A DNA stretch of 64,000 nt, taken from the NCBI GenBank assembly GCA_902565935.1, contig CACFGT010000001.1, positions 1 to 64,000 on the forward strand, in the 5' to 3' direction. Below, in pieces: positions 32,138 through 41,537 of the stretch; position 1 is the first letter of the stretch, and every line of letters begins with the position of its first letter. The DNA comes from an uncultured Pelagibacteraceae bacterium (GTDB lineage Bacteria; Pseudomonadota; Alphaproteobacteria; Pelagibacterales; Pelagibacteraceae). Made by a program: the position numbers and the translations under genes. The notes below the pieces were generated by a model, which worked only from the letters and a program-made list of their open reading frames with translations, did no database searches and had not been told where the DNA came from.

Positions 32138-32808
32138 ACCCTTTAAATCATGTAGCCATTATCATGGATGGTAATGGAAGATGGGGTTTAAAATATAAAA
32201 GATCACGTAATGCAGGTCACAAAGCAGGACTCAAAACTGTTGAAAAAATAATTAAAGCTACAATTAGAAATAAGATAAGCTTTTTAACACTATTTGCATT
32301 TTCTACAGAAAATTGGAAAAGGCCTAAAAAGGAAATTAATTATTTATTTACTTTATTAGAAAATTTTTTGATAAATAGAATTAATGATTTACATAAACAA
32401 AATATTAAACTTCAAATATTAGGATCAAAAAAATTTTCACCAAAATTAAATAAGATTTTAAGTAATTCTGAAAAAAAAACCTCAAAAAATAAAAAATTAC
32501 AAATAAATCTTGCATTAAACTATGGCTCTAAATCTGAAATAATAGAAGCTATTAAAAAAATGAAAAAAAACAAAAATACTATAACAGAAAAGAATTTAAG
32601 TAAAAATTTACAAACAAAAAACGTACCAGATCCTGATCTATTAATTAGAACTGGTAATACAAAAAGACTAAGTAATTTCCTGTTATGGCAACTTGCTTAT
32701 TCAGAGATATTCTTTGAAAAAAAGTTATGGCCAGCTTTCAATGAAAAAGACTATAATAGAATAATCAAAGAGTACAAAAGTATTAAAAGAAATTTTGGAA
32801 AAATATGA
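32134..32808 (+). CDS. uppS: Undecaprenyl diphosphate synthase
   Basis: cis-Prenyltransferase that makes the C55 lipid carrier for peptidoglycan and other surface polymers. HVAIIMDGNGRWG near the N-terminus holds the catalytic Asp. LTLFAFSTENWKRP and PDPDLLIRTGNTKRLSNFLLWQLAYSEIFF are the other conserved blocks. Length is 224 residues. It overlaps frr and cdsA by four bases each. Confidence 0.96.
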   Translation: MNPLNHVAIIMDGNGRWGLKYKRSRNAGHKAGLKTVEKIIKATIRNKISFLTLFAFSTENWKRPKKEINYLFTLLENFLINRINDLHKQNIKLQILGSKKFSPKLNKILSNSEKKTSKNKKLQINLALNYGSKSEIIEAIKKMKKNKNTITEKNLSKNLQTKNVPDPDLLIRTGNTKRLSNFLLWQLAYSEIFFEKKLWPAFNEKDYNRIIKEYKSIKRNFGKI

Positions 32809-33446
32809 TTAATAAAGAATTACAAAAAAGAATATTAAGTTCAATTATTTTAATACCAATAGCAATTTTTTTTATTATTGAAGGATCAATATTTTTTATA
32901 TTTTTTTTAAGTATACTTCTTTTAGCTACAAGCTATGAATGGGTAAAGATGTGTAAAACAAAATACTTGATAATTTTTTTTGGAATTGTGTTTTTATTTA
33001 TTTCATTTTTTTTAGCTTATCATATTAGAGAAAATATAGGTCTAATCTTTTTTCTTTTTATAATATTAATTTGTATTTTTACTGACTTAGGGGGTTATGT
33101 ATTTGGAAAAATTTTTAAGGGTCCTAAGCTTACAAAAATTAGCCCAAATAAAACTTATTCTGGAGTAATCGGTGGTTTTTTACTTTCATTAGCTGCGGGT
33201 TTATTTTTTTTAAAATATACGAATACTAATTTTTTACAAAATGATTCTACTAAAATTTTACTTGGTATATTATTTATTTCATTAATAAGTCAAATTGGAG
33301 ACTTAATAATTTCTTATTTTAAAAGATTAGCTAAAATTAAAGATACAGGAAAAATTTTACCTGGTCATGGTGGTTTATTAGACAGAATAGATGGAATAAT
33401 TTTTGCAATACCTGTCTCTTTTTTATTATTTAATTATTTAAGTTAA
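32805..33446 (+). CDS. cdsA: Phosphatidate cytidylyltransferase
   Basis: Makes CDP-diacylglycerol for phospholipid synthesis in the inner membrane. It is short (213 residues, against about 270-285 in E. coli) with roughly five or six helices. The family signature is complete: SYFKRLAKIKDTGKILPGHG followed by GLLDRIDG. SPNKTYSGVIGG is also conserved. The missing length is at the N-terminal membrane region, suggesting a compact enzyme rather than a broken one. Confidence 0.93.
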   Translation: MINKELQKRILSSIILIPIAIFFIIEGSIFFIFFLSILLLATSYEWVKMCKTKYLIIFFGIVFLFISFFLAYHIRENIGLIFFLFIILICIFTDLGGYVFGKIFKGPKLTKISPNKTYSGVIGGFLLSLAAGLFFLKYTNTNFLQNDSTKILLGILFISLISQIGDLIISYFKRLAKIKDTGKILPGHGGLLDRIDGIIFAIPVSFLLFNYLS

Positions 33447-34615
33447 TGAAAAAAAAAATAGCTATATTAGGTTCAACAGGATCAATTGGAAAAACTTTAA
33501 TTAATATAATTAAACAAGATAAAAAAAATTTTGAAATAGTTTTATTATCTGCTGACGAAAACTATACAGAGTTATTAAAACAAGCTAAATTTTTCAAAGT
33601 AAAAAATTTAATCATCACTAATGAAAATAGTTTTAATAAAGTAAAAAAAAAAAGATTTTCAAAAAAAATAAATATTTATAATAATTTTAATAATTTTAGA
33701 AAAATTTTTAAAAAAAAAGCTGATTATACAATGAGTTCTATTTCGGGGATACAAGGACTTAAACCTACAATTGAAATTATAAAATTTACTAAAAAGATCG
33801 CTATTGCAAATAAAGAGGCAATCATATGTGGCTGGGATCTAATTCAAAAGCAGTTGAAAAAAAATAAAACAAAATTTATTCCTGTTGATTCAGAACATTT
33901 TTCAATTTGGTCATTAGTTAAAAATCATGATTACAAATTTATAGATAGGATCTATATAACAGCATCAGGAGGACCTTTTTTAAAATGGCCATTAAATAAA
34001 ATTAAAAAAGTAACACCGGAAAAAGCAATTAAACACCCAAATTGGTCTATGGGAAAAAAAATATCAATTGATTCAGCAACAATGATGAATAAGGTTTTTG
34101 AGGTGATAGAAACCCAAAGAATTTTTAATTTAGAAAAATCTAAAGTAAAAATTTTGATACATGATAAATCTTATATACACGCTATTGTTCAATTTAAAAA
34201 TGGACTAAAAAAAATTCTAGCTCATGATACAAATATGAAGATACCAATTTTTAATACACTTTATGACAGTAAAAATGAAATAAAATTTCTCAAGACAAAA
34301 AATTTAGATATTGATAAATTGAATAATTTAAATTTAAAAAGTTTAAATGAAAAAAAATTTCCACTTATTAAAATACTCGATAAAATGTCAAATAAAGCCT
34401 CCTTACTTGAGACAGTTTTAATAAGTGCAAATGATGAATTGGTAAATCTGTTTTTAAAAAAAAAAATCAGTTATACTGAATTACAAAAAAATTTATTACG
34501 AATATTAAATTTACCTGAGTTTAGAGCTTTTAGAAAAAAAATACCAAAAAATATCAATGAAATTAATAAGTTAAATAGTTATGTGAGATTGAAAATTAAC
34601 GAGTTATGTATATAA
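33446..34615 (+). CDS. dxr: 1-deoxy-D-xylulose 5-phosphate reductoisomerase
   Basis: Second step of the MEP isoprenoid pathway, NADPH-dependent. The nucleotide motif LGSTGSIGKTLINII is at residues 7-21; IANKEAIICGW, PVDSEHFSIWSL (metal ligands) and ITASGGPFLKWP form the active site. Length 389 is typical. Overlaps cdsA by one base. Normally rseP follows, but here bamA overlaps the end. Confidence 0.96.
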   Translation: MKKKIAILGSTGSIGKTLINIIKQDKKNFEIVLLSADENYTELLKQAKFFKVKNLIITNENSFNKVKKKRFSKKINIYNNFNNFRKIFKKKADYTMSSISGIQGLKPTIEIIKFTKKIAIANKEAIICGWDLIQKQLKKNKTKFIPVDSEHFSIWSLVKNHDYKFIDRIYITASGGPFLKWPLNKIKKVTPEKAIKHPNWSMGKKISIDSATMMNKVFEVIETQRIFNLEKSKVKILIHDKSYIHAIVQFKNGLKKILAHDTNMKIPIFNTLYDSKNEIKFLKTKNLDIDKLNNLNLKSLNEKKFPLIKILDKMSNKASLLETVLISANDELVNLFLKKKISYTELQKNLLRILNLPEFRAFRKKIPKNINEINKLNSYVRLKINELCI

Positions 34616-36858
34616 GTTCGATGATGTCTAGAATACTTATTTTAATTTTTTTGTTTTTTTTTAAAACAAGCTCGTTATTCGCTGAGGTAATAAATGATAT
34701 TAAAGTAAAGGGAAATAATAGAGTTTCATCAGAAACAATTATAAATTTTTCTGGAATTACTATTGGTCAGGATATTTCAGCAAAACAATTAAATGATTCA
34801 TTAAAAGAATTATATCAAACAAACTTTTTTAAAGATATTCAATTTGATCTTTCAAATAAAACTCTATTAATTAAAGTAGATGAATATCCTTTAGTTCAAG
34901 AAATTATTATCAAGGGTATTCGTGCACAAAAAACAATAAATAAAATTAAAGAAAATTTACAGCTTAAAGAAAAAAATCCTTTTATTGAGTCATTAATTCA
35001 AAATGACAAAAATAAGATTTTGAATACCTTTAAACAATCAGGATATTATTTTGTAAAAATTGAAACAAAAATTGAGGAGAATTCAAATGATACAGTCAAT
35101 ATTTATTACGAAATTGATAGAGGAAATAAAGCTACAATAAGTAAAATTAATTTTATTGGAGATAAAAAATACAAAGATCGAAAATTAAGAAGTGTTATAA
35201 CCTCTGAAGAGGATAAATTTTGGAAATTTATTTCAAATAAAAAATATTTAGATATTGAGAGAGTAGAACTTGATAAAAGACTTCTTAAAAATTTTTATTT
35301 AGATAAAGGATATTATCAGGTAAAAATTAGTGATGCGTATTCACAAATAATAGATCAGGATAGTTTTTCACTTACATTTAACATTGATTCAGGAAAAAAA
35401 TTTTATTTTGGTGACCTTGAGTTAGTTTTACCGTCTGACTTCGATCCAAATAAATTTACTGACTTAAATAAGATATTCAAAAAACTTAAAAATGAAAAAT
35501 ATAGTTATAGAAATATAGAGAAAATTTTAGATGAAATCGAAATTATTGCTTTGTTTGAAAATTATGAATTTATTAATGCAAATGTCATAGAAACAGTTGT
35601 CGATGATAAGGTAAACTTTGTTTTTGAAATAAAAGAGTCTGCTAAAGTCTTTGTCAACAAGATAAATATTTTAGGGAATAATATTACTGCTGAGGAATTT
35701 ATAAGAAATACTTTAATTGTAGATGAAGGTGATCCTTTTAATAAGATTTTACATAATAAATCTATCAATAAATTAAGATCTAAGGGTATTTTCGGAAAAG
35801 TTGAATCTAAAATAATTGATACTGATGAGGCTGAATTAAAAGACATAGAATTAACCATAGAAGAAAAACCTACAGGAGAAATAATGGCTGGTGCTGGTTA
35901 TGGATCTGATGGATCAACTTTTTCAGTTGGAATAAAAGAAAATAACTTTAATGGAAAAGGTATTATTTTAGAGTCTAATTTACGTTTGACTGAAGAATCT
36001 ATTAAAGGGAGTCTAAATTACAGGCATCCTAATTTCATGTATTCTGATAGAGCTTTATCAACATCTTTAGATGTGACAGATACAGATAAATTAAAAGATT
36101 TTGGCTATAAAAGTTCCTTAAATTCAATTTCTTTAGGTACTTCTTATGAACAATTTGAAAATACATTTTTTTCACCAAAAATTTCAATTTCAAATGAGTC
36201 CTTGGAAACCACTGCAGATGCTTCTTCAGCATATAAAAAACAAGAAGGATCTTATTTTGATGCAAGTTTTTCATACGGTTTAAATTTTGATAAAAGAAAT
36301 TCCGCTTACCAACCTACCTCAGGTTTTTATAGCAGTTGGTACCAACAATTACCCATAGTTAGTGAAAACCAAACTGTAGTAAATGGATACGTTATAACCG
36401 GATATAAAGAATTACTTGATGATATGATAATCTCAACAGGAATTTACACAAGAACAGTAAATTCTTTATCCAATGATGATGTTAGAGTATCTAGAAGACT
36501 TTATGTTCCTTCTTCTAGATTACGAGGATTTGAGTCTGGTAAAGTGGGTCCAAAAGATGGTGATGATCATGTAGGTGGAAATTACATTATTACTTTCAAT
36601 ACTTCTTCAACTATTCCATATGTACTTCAAACACAAGAAAATATGGATCTAAAGGTTTTTTTTGATGCTGGAAATGTTTGGGGTGTAGATTATTCTAGCT
36701 CAATGGATGATTCTGATGCAATTAGAACTTCAACAGGCTTAGCATTAGAAGTAACAACACCAATAGGACCGTTATCATTCTCTTTTGCTCAAGTTTTATC
36801 TAAAGCTTCTACAGATAAAACAGAGTCATTTAAATTTCAGCTAGGTACAACTTTTTAA
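34606..36858 (+). CDS. bamA: Outer membrane assembly factor BamA
   Basis: Omp85-family barrel that inserts outer-membrane proteins. An N-terminal signal sequence (MMSRILILIFLFFFKTSSLFA) leads into about five POTRA repeats (roughly 25-420), then a 16-strand barrel with the conserved lid motif LRGFE and a C-terminal strand ending FQLGTTF. Length is 750 with the start at 34606, which overlaps dxr by ten bases; ATGs at 34621 and 34624 also give a good signal peptide and are equally possible. It begins the outer-membrane/lipid A block. Confidence 0.95.
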   Translation: MYISSMMSRILILIFLFFFKTSSLFAEVINDIKVKGNNRVSSETIINFSGITIGQDISAKQLNDSLKELYQTNFFKDIQFDLSNKTLLIKVDEYPLVQEIIIKGIRAQKTINKIKENLQLKEKNPFIESLIQNDKNKILNTFKQSGYYFVKIETKIEENSNDTVNIYYEIDRGNKATISKINFIGDKKYKDRKLRSVITSEEDKFWKFISNKKYLDIERVELDKRLLKNFYLDKGYYQVKISDAYSQIIDQDSFSLTFNIDSGKKFYFGDLELVLPSDFDPNKFTDLNKIFKKLKNEKYSYRNIEKILDEIEIIALFENYEFINANVIETVVDDKVNFVFEIKESAKVFVNKINILGNNITAEEFIRNTLIVDEGDPFNKILHNKSINKLRSKGIFGKVESKIIDTDEAELKDIELTIEEKPTGEIMAGAGYGSDGSTFSVGIKENNFNGKGIILESNLRLTEESIKGSLNYRHPNFMYSDRALSTSLDVTDTDKLKDFGYKSSLNSISLGTSYEQFENTFFSPKISISNESLETTADASSAYKKQEGSYFDASFSYGLNFDKRNSAYQPTSGFYSSWYQQLPIVSENQTVVNGYVITGYKELLDDMIISTGIYTRTVNSLSNDDVRVSRRLYVPSSRLRGFESGKVGPKDGDDHVGGNYIITFNTSSTIPYVLQTQENMDLKVFFDAGNVWGVDYSSSMDDSDAIRTSTGLALEVTTPIGPLSFSFAQVLSKASTDKTESFKFQLGTTF

Positions 36859-36860
36859 GA

Positions 36861-37352
36861 ATGAAAAAAATCCTTTTTTTTTTAGCATTTTTTTACCTTT
36901 TACCATTAAATGTCCTTAGTAACGAAATTTCTATAGTAGATATAAATTTCTTATTAAAAAACTCTGAAAAAGGAAAAAAAATTCAAGAAGAGTTAGATAA
37001 ATTAAATTTAAATCAAAAAAAAATTTTTGAAAAAAAACAAAAGAAATTAAAAGAAAAAGAAAAAAAAATTACATCAAAAAAAAATGTTATTTCTGAAGAA
37101 GAATTTAAAAAGGAAATTGAAATATTTAAATCAGATTTGAATAAATTTAATGACGAAAGAAGAGTATCAATTCAAGAAATGAATAAAAAAAAATCAAATA
37201 TGATTGCAAATCTTATCAGAGAAATAAATGAAATACTAATTAATTATTCAAAAGAAAAAAATATCTCAACTATTATTGATAAAAAAAATGTGATAATTAC
37301 CAGAGCAGAAAATGATATTACAAAAGAAATTTTATCAATTTTAAATAAATAA
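36861..37352 (+). CDS. skp: OmpH/Skp-family periplasmic chaperone
   Basis: Holds unfolded outer-membrane proteins in the periplasm for BamA. A signal peptide (FFLAFFYLLPLNVLS, about 5-20) precedes ISIVDINFLLKNSEKGKKIQEEL, the usual start of mature Skp. A long Lys/Glu-rich coiled coil (about 45-125) forms the tentacle, and the C-terminal part returns to the core. Its 163 residues and place after bamA support the call, although sequence identity outside the N-terminal motif is low. Confidence 0.85.
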   Translation: MKKILFFLAFFYLLPLNVLSNEISIVDINFLLKNSEKGKKIQEELDKLNLNQKKIFEKKQKKLKEKEKKITSKKNVISEEEFKKEIEIFKSDLNKFNDERRVSIQEMNKKKSNMIANLIREINEILINYSKEKNISTIIDKKNVIITRAENDITKEILSILNK

Positions 37353-37358
37353 AAGTTT

Positions 37359-37805
37359 ATGGATAAACTTAACAAAGATCAAATAGCAAACTTATTGCCT
37401 CATAGAGAACCGATGCTTTTGATAGATGAATTGACTAATATTAGAAAATTAAAATCAGCAACAGCAATCATGAATGTAAGAAAAGACTCTTTTTATGTTG
37501 ATGGACATTTTCCTGGTCAACCAGTGATGCCTGGTGTATTGATTGTTGAGGCTTTTGGTCAAGCAGCTGCAGCTCTAACCGCTCATGGTATTGATAAAGA
37601 AACATATGAAAATAAACTTGTTTATTTGATGAGTGTAGAAAAAGCAAGATTTAGAAATCCAGTAATCCCTGATTGTAAATTGGAATTAGAAATTGAAGCA
37701 ATCAGATCACACGGAAAAGTATGGAAATACAAAGGTGAGGCTTTTGTAAATAAAAAAAAAATGGCAGATGCTTTGTGGTCTGCAACTATTGTTGATAGGA
37801 AATAA
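37359..37805 (+). CDS. fabZ: 3-hydroxyacyl-ACP dehydratase FabZ
   Basis: Hot-dog-fold dehydratase of fatty acid elongation that also balances substrate for lipid A. Catalytic H50 (GHFPGQPVMPG) and E64 (LIVEAFGQAAA) are in place, with LLPHREPMLLIDEL at the N-terminus. Length is 148. Here it lies before lpxD, whereas lpxD-fabZ-lpxA is the usual order. Confidence 0.97.
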   Translation: MDKLNKDQIANLLPHREPMLLIDELTNIRKLKSATAIMNVRKDSFYVDGHFPGQPVMPGVLIVEAFGQAAAALTAHGIDKETYENKLVYLMSVEKARFRNPVIPDCKLELEIEAIRSHGKVWKYKGEAFVNKKKMADALWSATIVDRK

Positions 37806-37818
37806 TTAGCAATAAATC

Positions 37819-37848
37819 TTGATAAGTATTTTTTCCTTAATTTGATAT
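37819..37848 (+). promoter_or_regulatory. Candidate promoter of lpxD
   Basis: The 55-base fabZ-lpxD gap holds TTGATA at 37819-37824 and, after 17 or 18 bases, TTGATA/TGATAT at 37842-37848. The -35 box is good and the -10 box weak. This is the only gap above 10 bases in the rpsB-lpxB run, so an internal promoter here is plausible. Confidence 0.3.
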
Positions 37849-37860
37849 TAAATCATTTTA

Positions 37861-38841
37861 ATGATTAATCCTTTTTTTAAAAATCATGGTCCGTTTAAGA
37901 TTAAAAAGATTATCGATTTAATCAATAATAATTCAAAGCTAAAAAAAGAAAATTATAAGATTTATGATATAAAAGATCTAATTCTTTCCACTTCTAAAGA
38001 TATAACTTTTTTTCACTCTAAGAAATATTCCGATGCTGCATCAATTACAAAAGCTAGTTTTTGTATTACAACTGATAGTCTTAAGCACTTTTTGCCAGCA
38101 ACTTGTTCTCCGATTATAGTTCAAAATGTTTTATTAAGTGTATCTTTAATTACCAAAGCCTTTTATCCAGACTCAATTAACGATGAATTTGATAATACTG
38201 TAAAAGAAATTGCTAAAACAAATTTTAATAAAAATACTAGACATGGTAAGAATATCTTAATTGGAAAAAATGTTAAAATTGGAAAAAATTGTTCAATAGG
38301 CCATAATACCATAATTGAAAAAAATGTTATTATTGGCAATAATTGTTCAATTGGATCAAATGTTATTATAAGAAATACGATAATAAAGGATAATGTTTTT
38401 ATTTTAGATGGGTGTGTGATTGGAAAAAAAGGATTTGGTTTTTTTCCAAATAACAAACTAAATACAAGGTATCCTCAAATAGGGATAGTATTAATTGAAG
38501 ATAATTCTGAAATTGGTTGTGGGTCAACGATAGACAGGGGGTCAATTTCAAATACTGTGATTGGTAAAAATACTTTTTTAGATAATCAAATTCATATTGC
38601 TCATAATGTAAAGATTGGAAATAATTGTATTATTGCTGGTCAAGTTGGATTTGCTGGAAGTTCTATTATTTCTGATAATGTCATGATAGGAGGTCAAGCT
38701 GGTATTTCAGGACATATTAGAGTCGGGAATAAAGTGCAAATCGGTGGAGGTAGTGGAGTTATAAAAGATATTGAAGATAATTCAAAAGTGATGGGCTATC
38801 CTGCAAAAAATTTAAGAGAATTTATAAAAGAAAATAAATGA
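37861..38841 (+). CDS. lpxD: UDP-3-O-acylglucosamine N-acyltransferase
   Basis: Third acylation step of lipid A synthesis. The N-terminal uridine-binding domain (about 1-105) is followed by a left-handed beta-helix of hexapeptide repeats (IGKNVKIGKNCSIGHN and on). The catalytic His lies in QIHIAHNVKIG, and the C-terminal GYPAKNLREF is typical. Length is 326 residues. It overlaps lpxA by four bases. Confidence 0.95.
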   Translation: MINPFFKNHGPFKIKKIIDLINNNSKLKKENYKIYDIKDLILSTSKDITFFHSKKYSDAASITKASFCITTDSLKHFLPATCSPIIVQNVLLSVSLITKAFYPDSINDEFDNTVKEIAKTNFNKNTRHGKNILIGKNVKIGKNCSIGHNTIIEKNVIIGNNCSIGSNVIIRNTIIKDNVFILDGCVIGKKGFGFFPNNKLNTRYPQIGIVLIEDNSEIGCGSTIDRGSISNTVIGKNTFLDNQIHIAHNVKIGNNCIIAGQVGFAGSSIISDNVMIGGQAGISGHIRVGNKVQIGGGSGVIKDIEDNSKVMGYPAKNLREFIKENK

Positions 38842-39620
38842 TACATAAAACTGCAATAGTTGATAATAATGCGAAAATTTCCTCAAATGTAGATATTGGA
38901 CCTTATTCAGTTATTGGACCAAATGTTAAAATTGACGAAGGAACGAAAGTCCAGTCACATGTGAATATAACTGGATACACTAAGATCGGTAAGAATAATA
39001 AAATTTACCCATTTGCTTCTATTGGAAGTAATCCTCAAGATTTAAAATTCAAGGGTGAAAAAACTGAACTGATAATTGGTGATAATAATACAATTAGGGA
39101 ATATGTAACAGCTAATCCTGGAACAGTTGGAGGAGGGGGAGTTACTAAAATAGGAGACAAAAATTTACTTATGATTGGTGTTCATATAGCGCATGACTGT
39201 ATTATAAGTAATAATACTGTGATTGCAAATAATGCTGCAATTGCTGGTCACGCCCAAATTGAGGATGATGTCATAATAGGCGGGAACTGTGGAGTACAAC
39301 AATTCACCAGAATTGGAAAAATGGCAATGATAGGAGGAATGTCAGGAGTATCAAGAGATGTAATTCCTTATGGTTTATCTTTTGGTAATAGAAATTATCT
39401 AGAGGGAATTAATGTAGTTGGTTTAAGGCGTAAAAATGTTTCAAATAAAGAAATTATGACTCTCCTTGAAGCCTATAAAGAAATTTTTAAATCAAATCAA
39501 TTATTTGAAAATTTAAATAATTTAAATGGAGCATTTAAAGATAATAGATTTGTAAAAGAAGTTGTTGATTTCATTAGTAAAGATAAAAAAAGACCAATCT
39601 GCACACCTATAATTAAATAA
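38838..39620 (+). CDS. lpxA: UDP-N-acetylglucosamine acyltransferase
   Basis: First step of lipid A synthesis, using 3-hydroxyacyl-ACP. Hexapeptide beta-helix repeats run through about residue 190; catalytic H119 is in VHIAHDC. The motif GNRNYLEGINVVGLRR and the helical C-terminus match LpxA. Length is 260 residues. Confidence 0.97.
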   Translation: MIHKTAIVDNNAKISSNVDIGPYSVIGPNVKIDEGTKVQSHVNITGYTKIGKNNKIYPFASIGSNPQDLKFKGEKTELIIGDNNTIREYVTANPGTVGGGGVTKIGDKNLLMIGVHIAHDCIISNNTVIANNAAIAGHAQIEDDVIIGGNCGVQQFTRIGKMAMIGGMSGVSRDVIPYGLSFGNRNYLEGINVVGLRRKNVSNKEIMTLLEAYKEIFKSNQLFENLNNLNGAFKDNRFVKEVVDFISKDKKRPICTPIIK

Positions 39621-39621
39621 A

Positions 39622-40410
39622 ATGATTGGATTATTTCTTGGTGAAACAGATTTTCCAAAATTAATTATCAAAAAATTAAAAAAGAAAAAAATTAAATATT
39701 TGATTATTGATTTAACTAAAAAAAAAATATTTAAGAATGATCCTAATTCTTATCATATTTCTATTGGTCAATTTGGCAAAATTCTAGATTTGCTAAATAA
39801 CAAAAAATGTAAAAAAGTGATTTTCGCTGGAAAAATTGACAAACCACGAATTAATAAACTTAAATTAGATCTAAAAGGTATTTATTATATAGCTAGAATT
39901 ATTAAATCAGCTAAAAAGGGTGATGCAGCAATATTGAAAGAGTTGATAAAAATTTTATTAGAGAACAAAATTAGGGTAATTAGTTCAATTTCATTTAATC
40001 CCGAACTTACATTAAAAAAAGGTATCTATTCAAAAATAAAACCAAATAAAGATGATGTATCGTATATAAGAAAAGGAATAAAAATTTTGAAAAAAACTGA
40101 CTCATATGATCATGTTCAAGCTGTAATAGTAAGAAAAAACGTTATAATCAAGGAGACAAGAAGTGGAACAAAAAAACTTATCAAATCAATTAAAAAGAAT
40201 AAAAGTCAAAATGGAGTTTTAATTAAATTTCCAAAAATCAAACAAGACTTAAGAGTAGATTTGCCAACTATAGGTATTAATACATTTAAAGATATAAAAT
40301 TAAAAAATTTAAAAGGAATAGTTGTTAAAGGAAATCAAAATATCATTTTAGATAGGAAAGATTGTTTTAAATTTGTAAACAAAAATAAGATGTTTTTAAT
40401 TGCAAAATGA
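39622..40410 (+). CDS. lpxI: UDP-2,3-diacylglucosamine pyrophosphatase LpxI
   Basis: Hydrolyses UDP-2,3-diacylglucosamine to lipid X; LpxI replaces LpxH in many alphaproteobacteria. The 262-residue protein fits the DUF1009/LpxI family: FAGKIDKP, KKGDAAILKELI, SYDHVQAVIVRKN and DLRVDLPTIGINTF. Its place between lpxA and lpxB is the expected one. It is strongly Lys/Ile-rich. It overlaps lpxB by four bases. Confidence 0.92.
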   Translation: MIGLFLGETDFPKLIIKKLKKKKIKYLIIDLTKKKIFKNDPNSYHISIGQFGKILDLLNNKKCKKVIFAGKIDKPRINKLKLDLKGIYYIARIIKSAKKGDAAILKELIKILLENKIRVISSISFNPELTLKKGIYSKIKPNKDDVSYIRKGIKILKKTDSYDHVQAVIVRKNVIIKETRSGTKKLIKSIKKNKSQNGVLIKFPKIKQDLRVDLPTIGINTFKDIKLKNLKGIVVKGNQNIILDRKDCFKFVNKNKMFLIAK

Positions 40411-41537
40411 AAAAAGTATTTATCTTAACAGGTGAAGCTTCTGGAGATAAATTAGCATCCACTGTGATTACAAATTTAAAAAAACTTAATGAAAATGTTG
40501 AGTACTTATCAGTGGGAGGATCAAATCTTTCAAAATTAGGTATAAAATCAATTTTTAATTTAAATGAAATTACTTATATTGGTTTTACAAGTGTAATATT
40601 AAATATTTTTAAGATAAGAAATAAGATAAATTTTACTGTAAATGAAATAATTAAATTCAATCCTGATATAATATTTAGCGTAGATAGTCCTGATTTTACT
40701 TTACGAGTTTCAGAGAGAGTAAAAAAAATTAAACCTAATATTAAAATAATTCATTATGTGGCACCACAAGTATGGATTTGGAGAGAAAGTAGAGTAAAAA
40801 AATTTAAAAAATTTGTTGATCATTTTTTATTATTATTTAATTTTGAAAAAAAATATTTTGATAAAGAAAATATTAGAAATACTTTTGTAGGTCATCCTTT
40901 ACTAGAAAAAAAAAATTCCAATACAGATATATCAAATATTTCAAAAGGAAAAAAAATTATATCTATATTTCCTGGAAGCAGATTATCTGAATTAGAAACT
41001 CTTCTTCCGATTTTAGTGGAGTTTGTAAAATTAATGAATACTAAATTTGAAGAATATGTTTACATATTTCATTCTACTGAGGAAAACGAAAATAAAATAA
41101 GTGATGAATTAAAAAATCACAATTTAAAAAATACAAAAGTAGTTTCTAACAAAGACATAAAATCTGAAATTTTATTTAATTCAATATTTGCTGTTGCCAA
41201 ATCAGGTACTGTTTCACTAGAAATTTGTAATGCTAAAGTCCCATCAATAATAATATATAAAATTAATTTAATTAATTTTTTAATTATGAAATCTTTAGTC
41301 AAAGTAAATTTTGCTAATTTAATCAACATTATTAATAATAAAGAAATAATTCCTGAACTTCTTCAAAATGAGTGTAACGCAAAAGAAATATTTAGATCTG
41401 TTGTCTATTTCTTAAAAAATCCCTCTTTTGCACAAAAACAAGTCGACACATGTAGTCATACCCTTAATCAAATAAAATCTAAAAGTTCATCGGCTGAAGA
41501 AGCTGCAAAAATTCTAAGTGAATATCTTATTGTTTAA
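40407..41537 (+). CDS. lpxB: Lipid-A-disaccharide synthase
   Basis: GT19 glycosyltransferase that condenses lipid X with its UDP precursor. The motifs LTGEASGDKLAS, SVDSPDFTLRVSERVKK, HYVAPQVWIWRESRVKK and IFPGSRLSELETLLP are clear. Length is 376. Its 3' end overlaps the 3' end of gltX on the other strand by 24 bases. Confidence 0.97.
   Translation: MKKVFILTGEASGDKLASTVITNLKKLNENVEYLSVGGSNLSKLGIKSIFNLNEITYIGFTSVILNIFKIRNKINFTVNEIIKFNPDIIFSVDSPDFTLRVSERVKKIKPNIKIIHYVAPQVWIWRESRVKKFKKFVDHFLLLFNFEKKYFDKENIRNTFVGHPLLEKKNSNTDISNISKGKKIISIFPGSRLSELETLLPILVEFVKLMNTKFEEYVYIFHSTEENENKISDELKNHNLKNTKVVSNKDIKSEILFNSIFAVAKSGTVSLEICNAKVPSIIIYKINLINFLIMKSLVKVNFANLINIINNKEIIPELLQNECNAKEIFRSVVYFLKNPSFAQKQVDTCSHTLNQIKSKSSSAEEAAKILSEYLIV

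Noticed and set aside
37000-37200. Low-complexity Lys/Glu-rich stretch in the gene after bamA as a possible repeat element
   Set aside because: It is the coiled coil of the OmpH/Skp chaperone, in frame, with the signal peptide and position expected for that protein.
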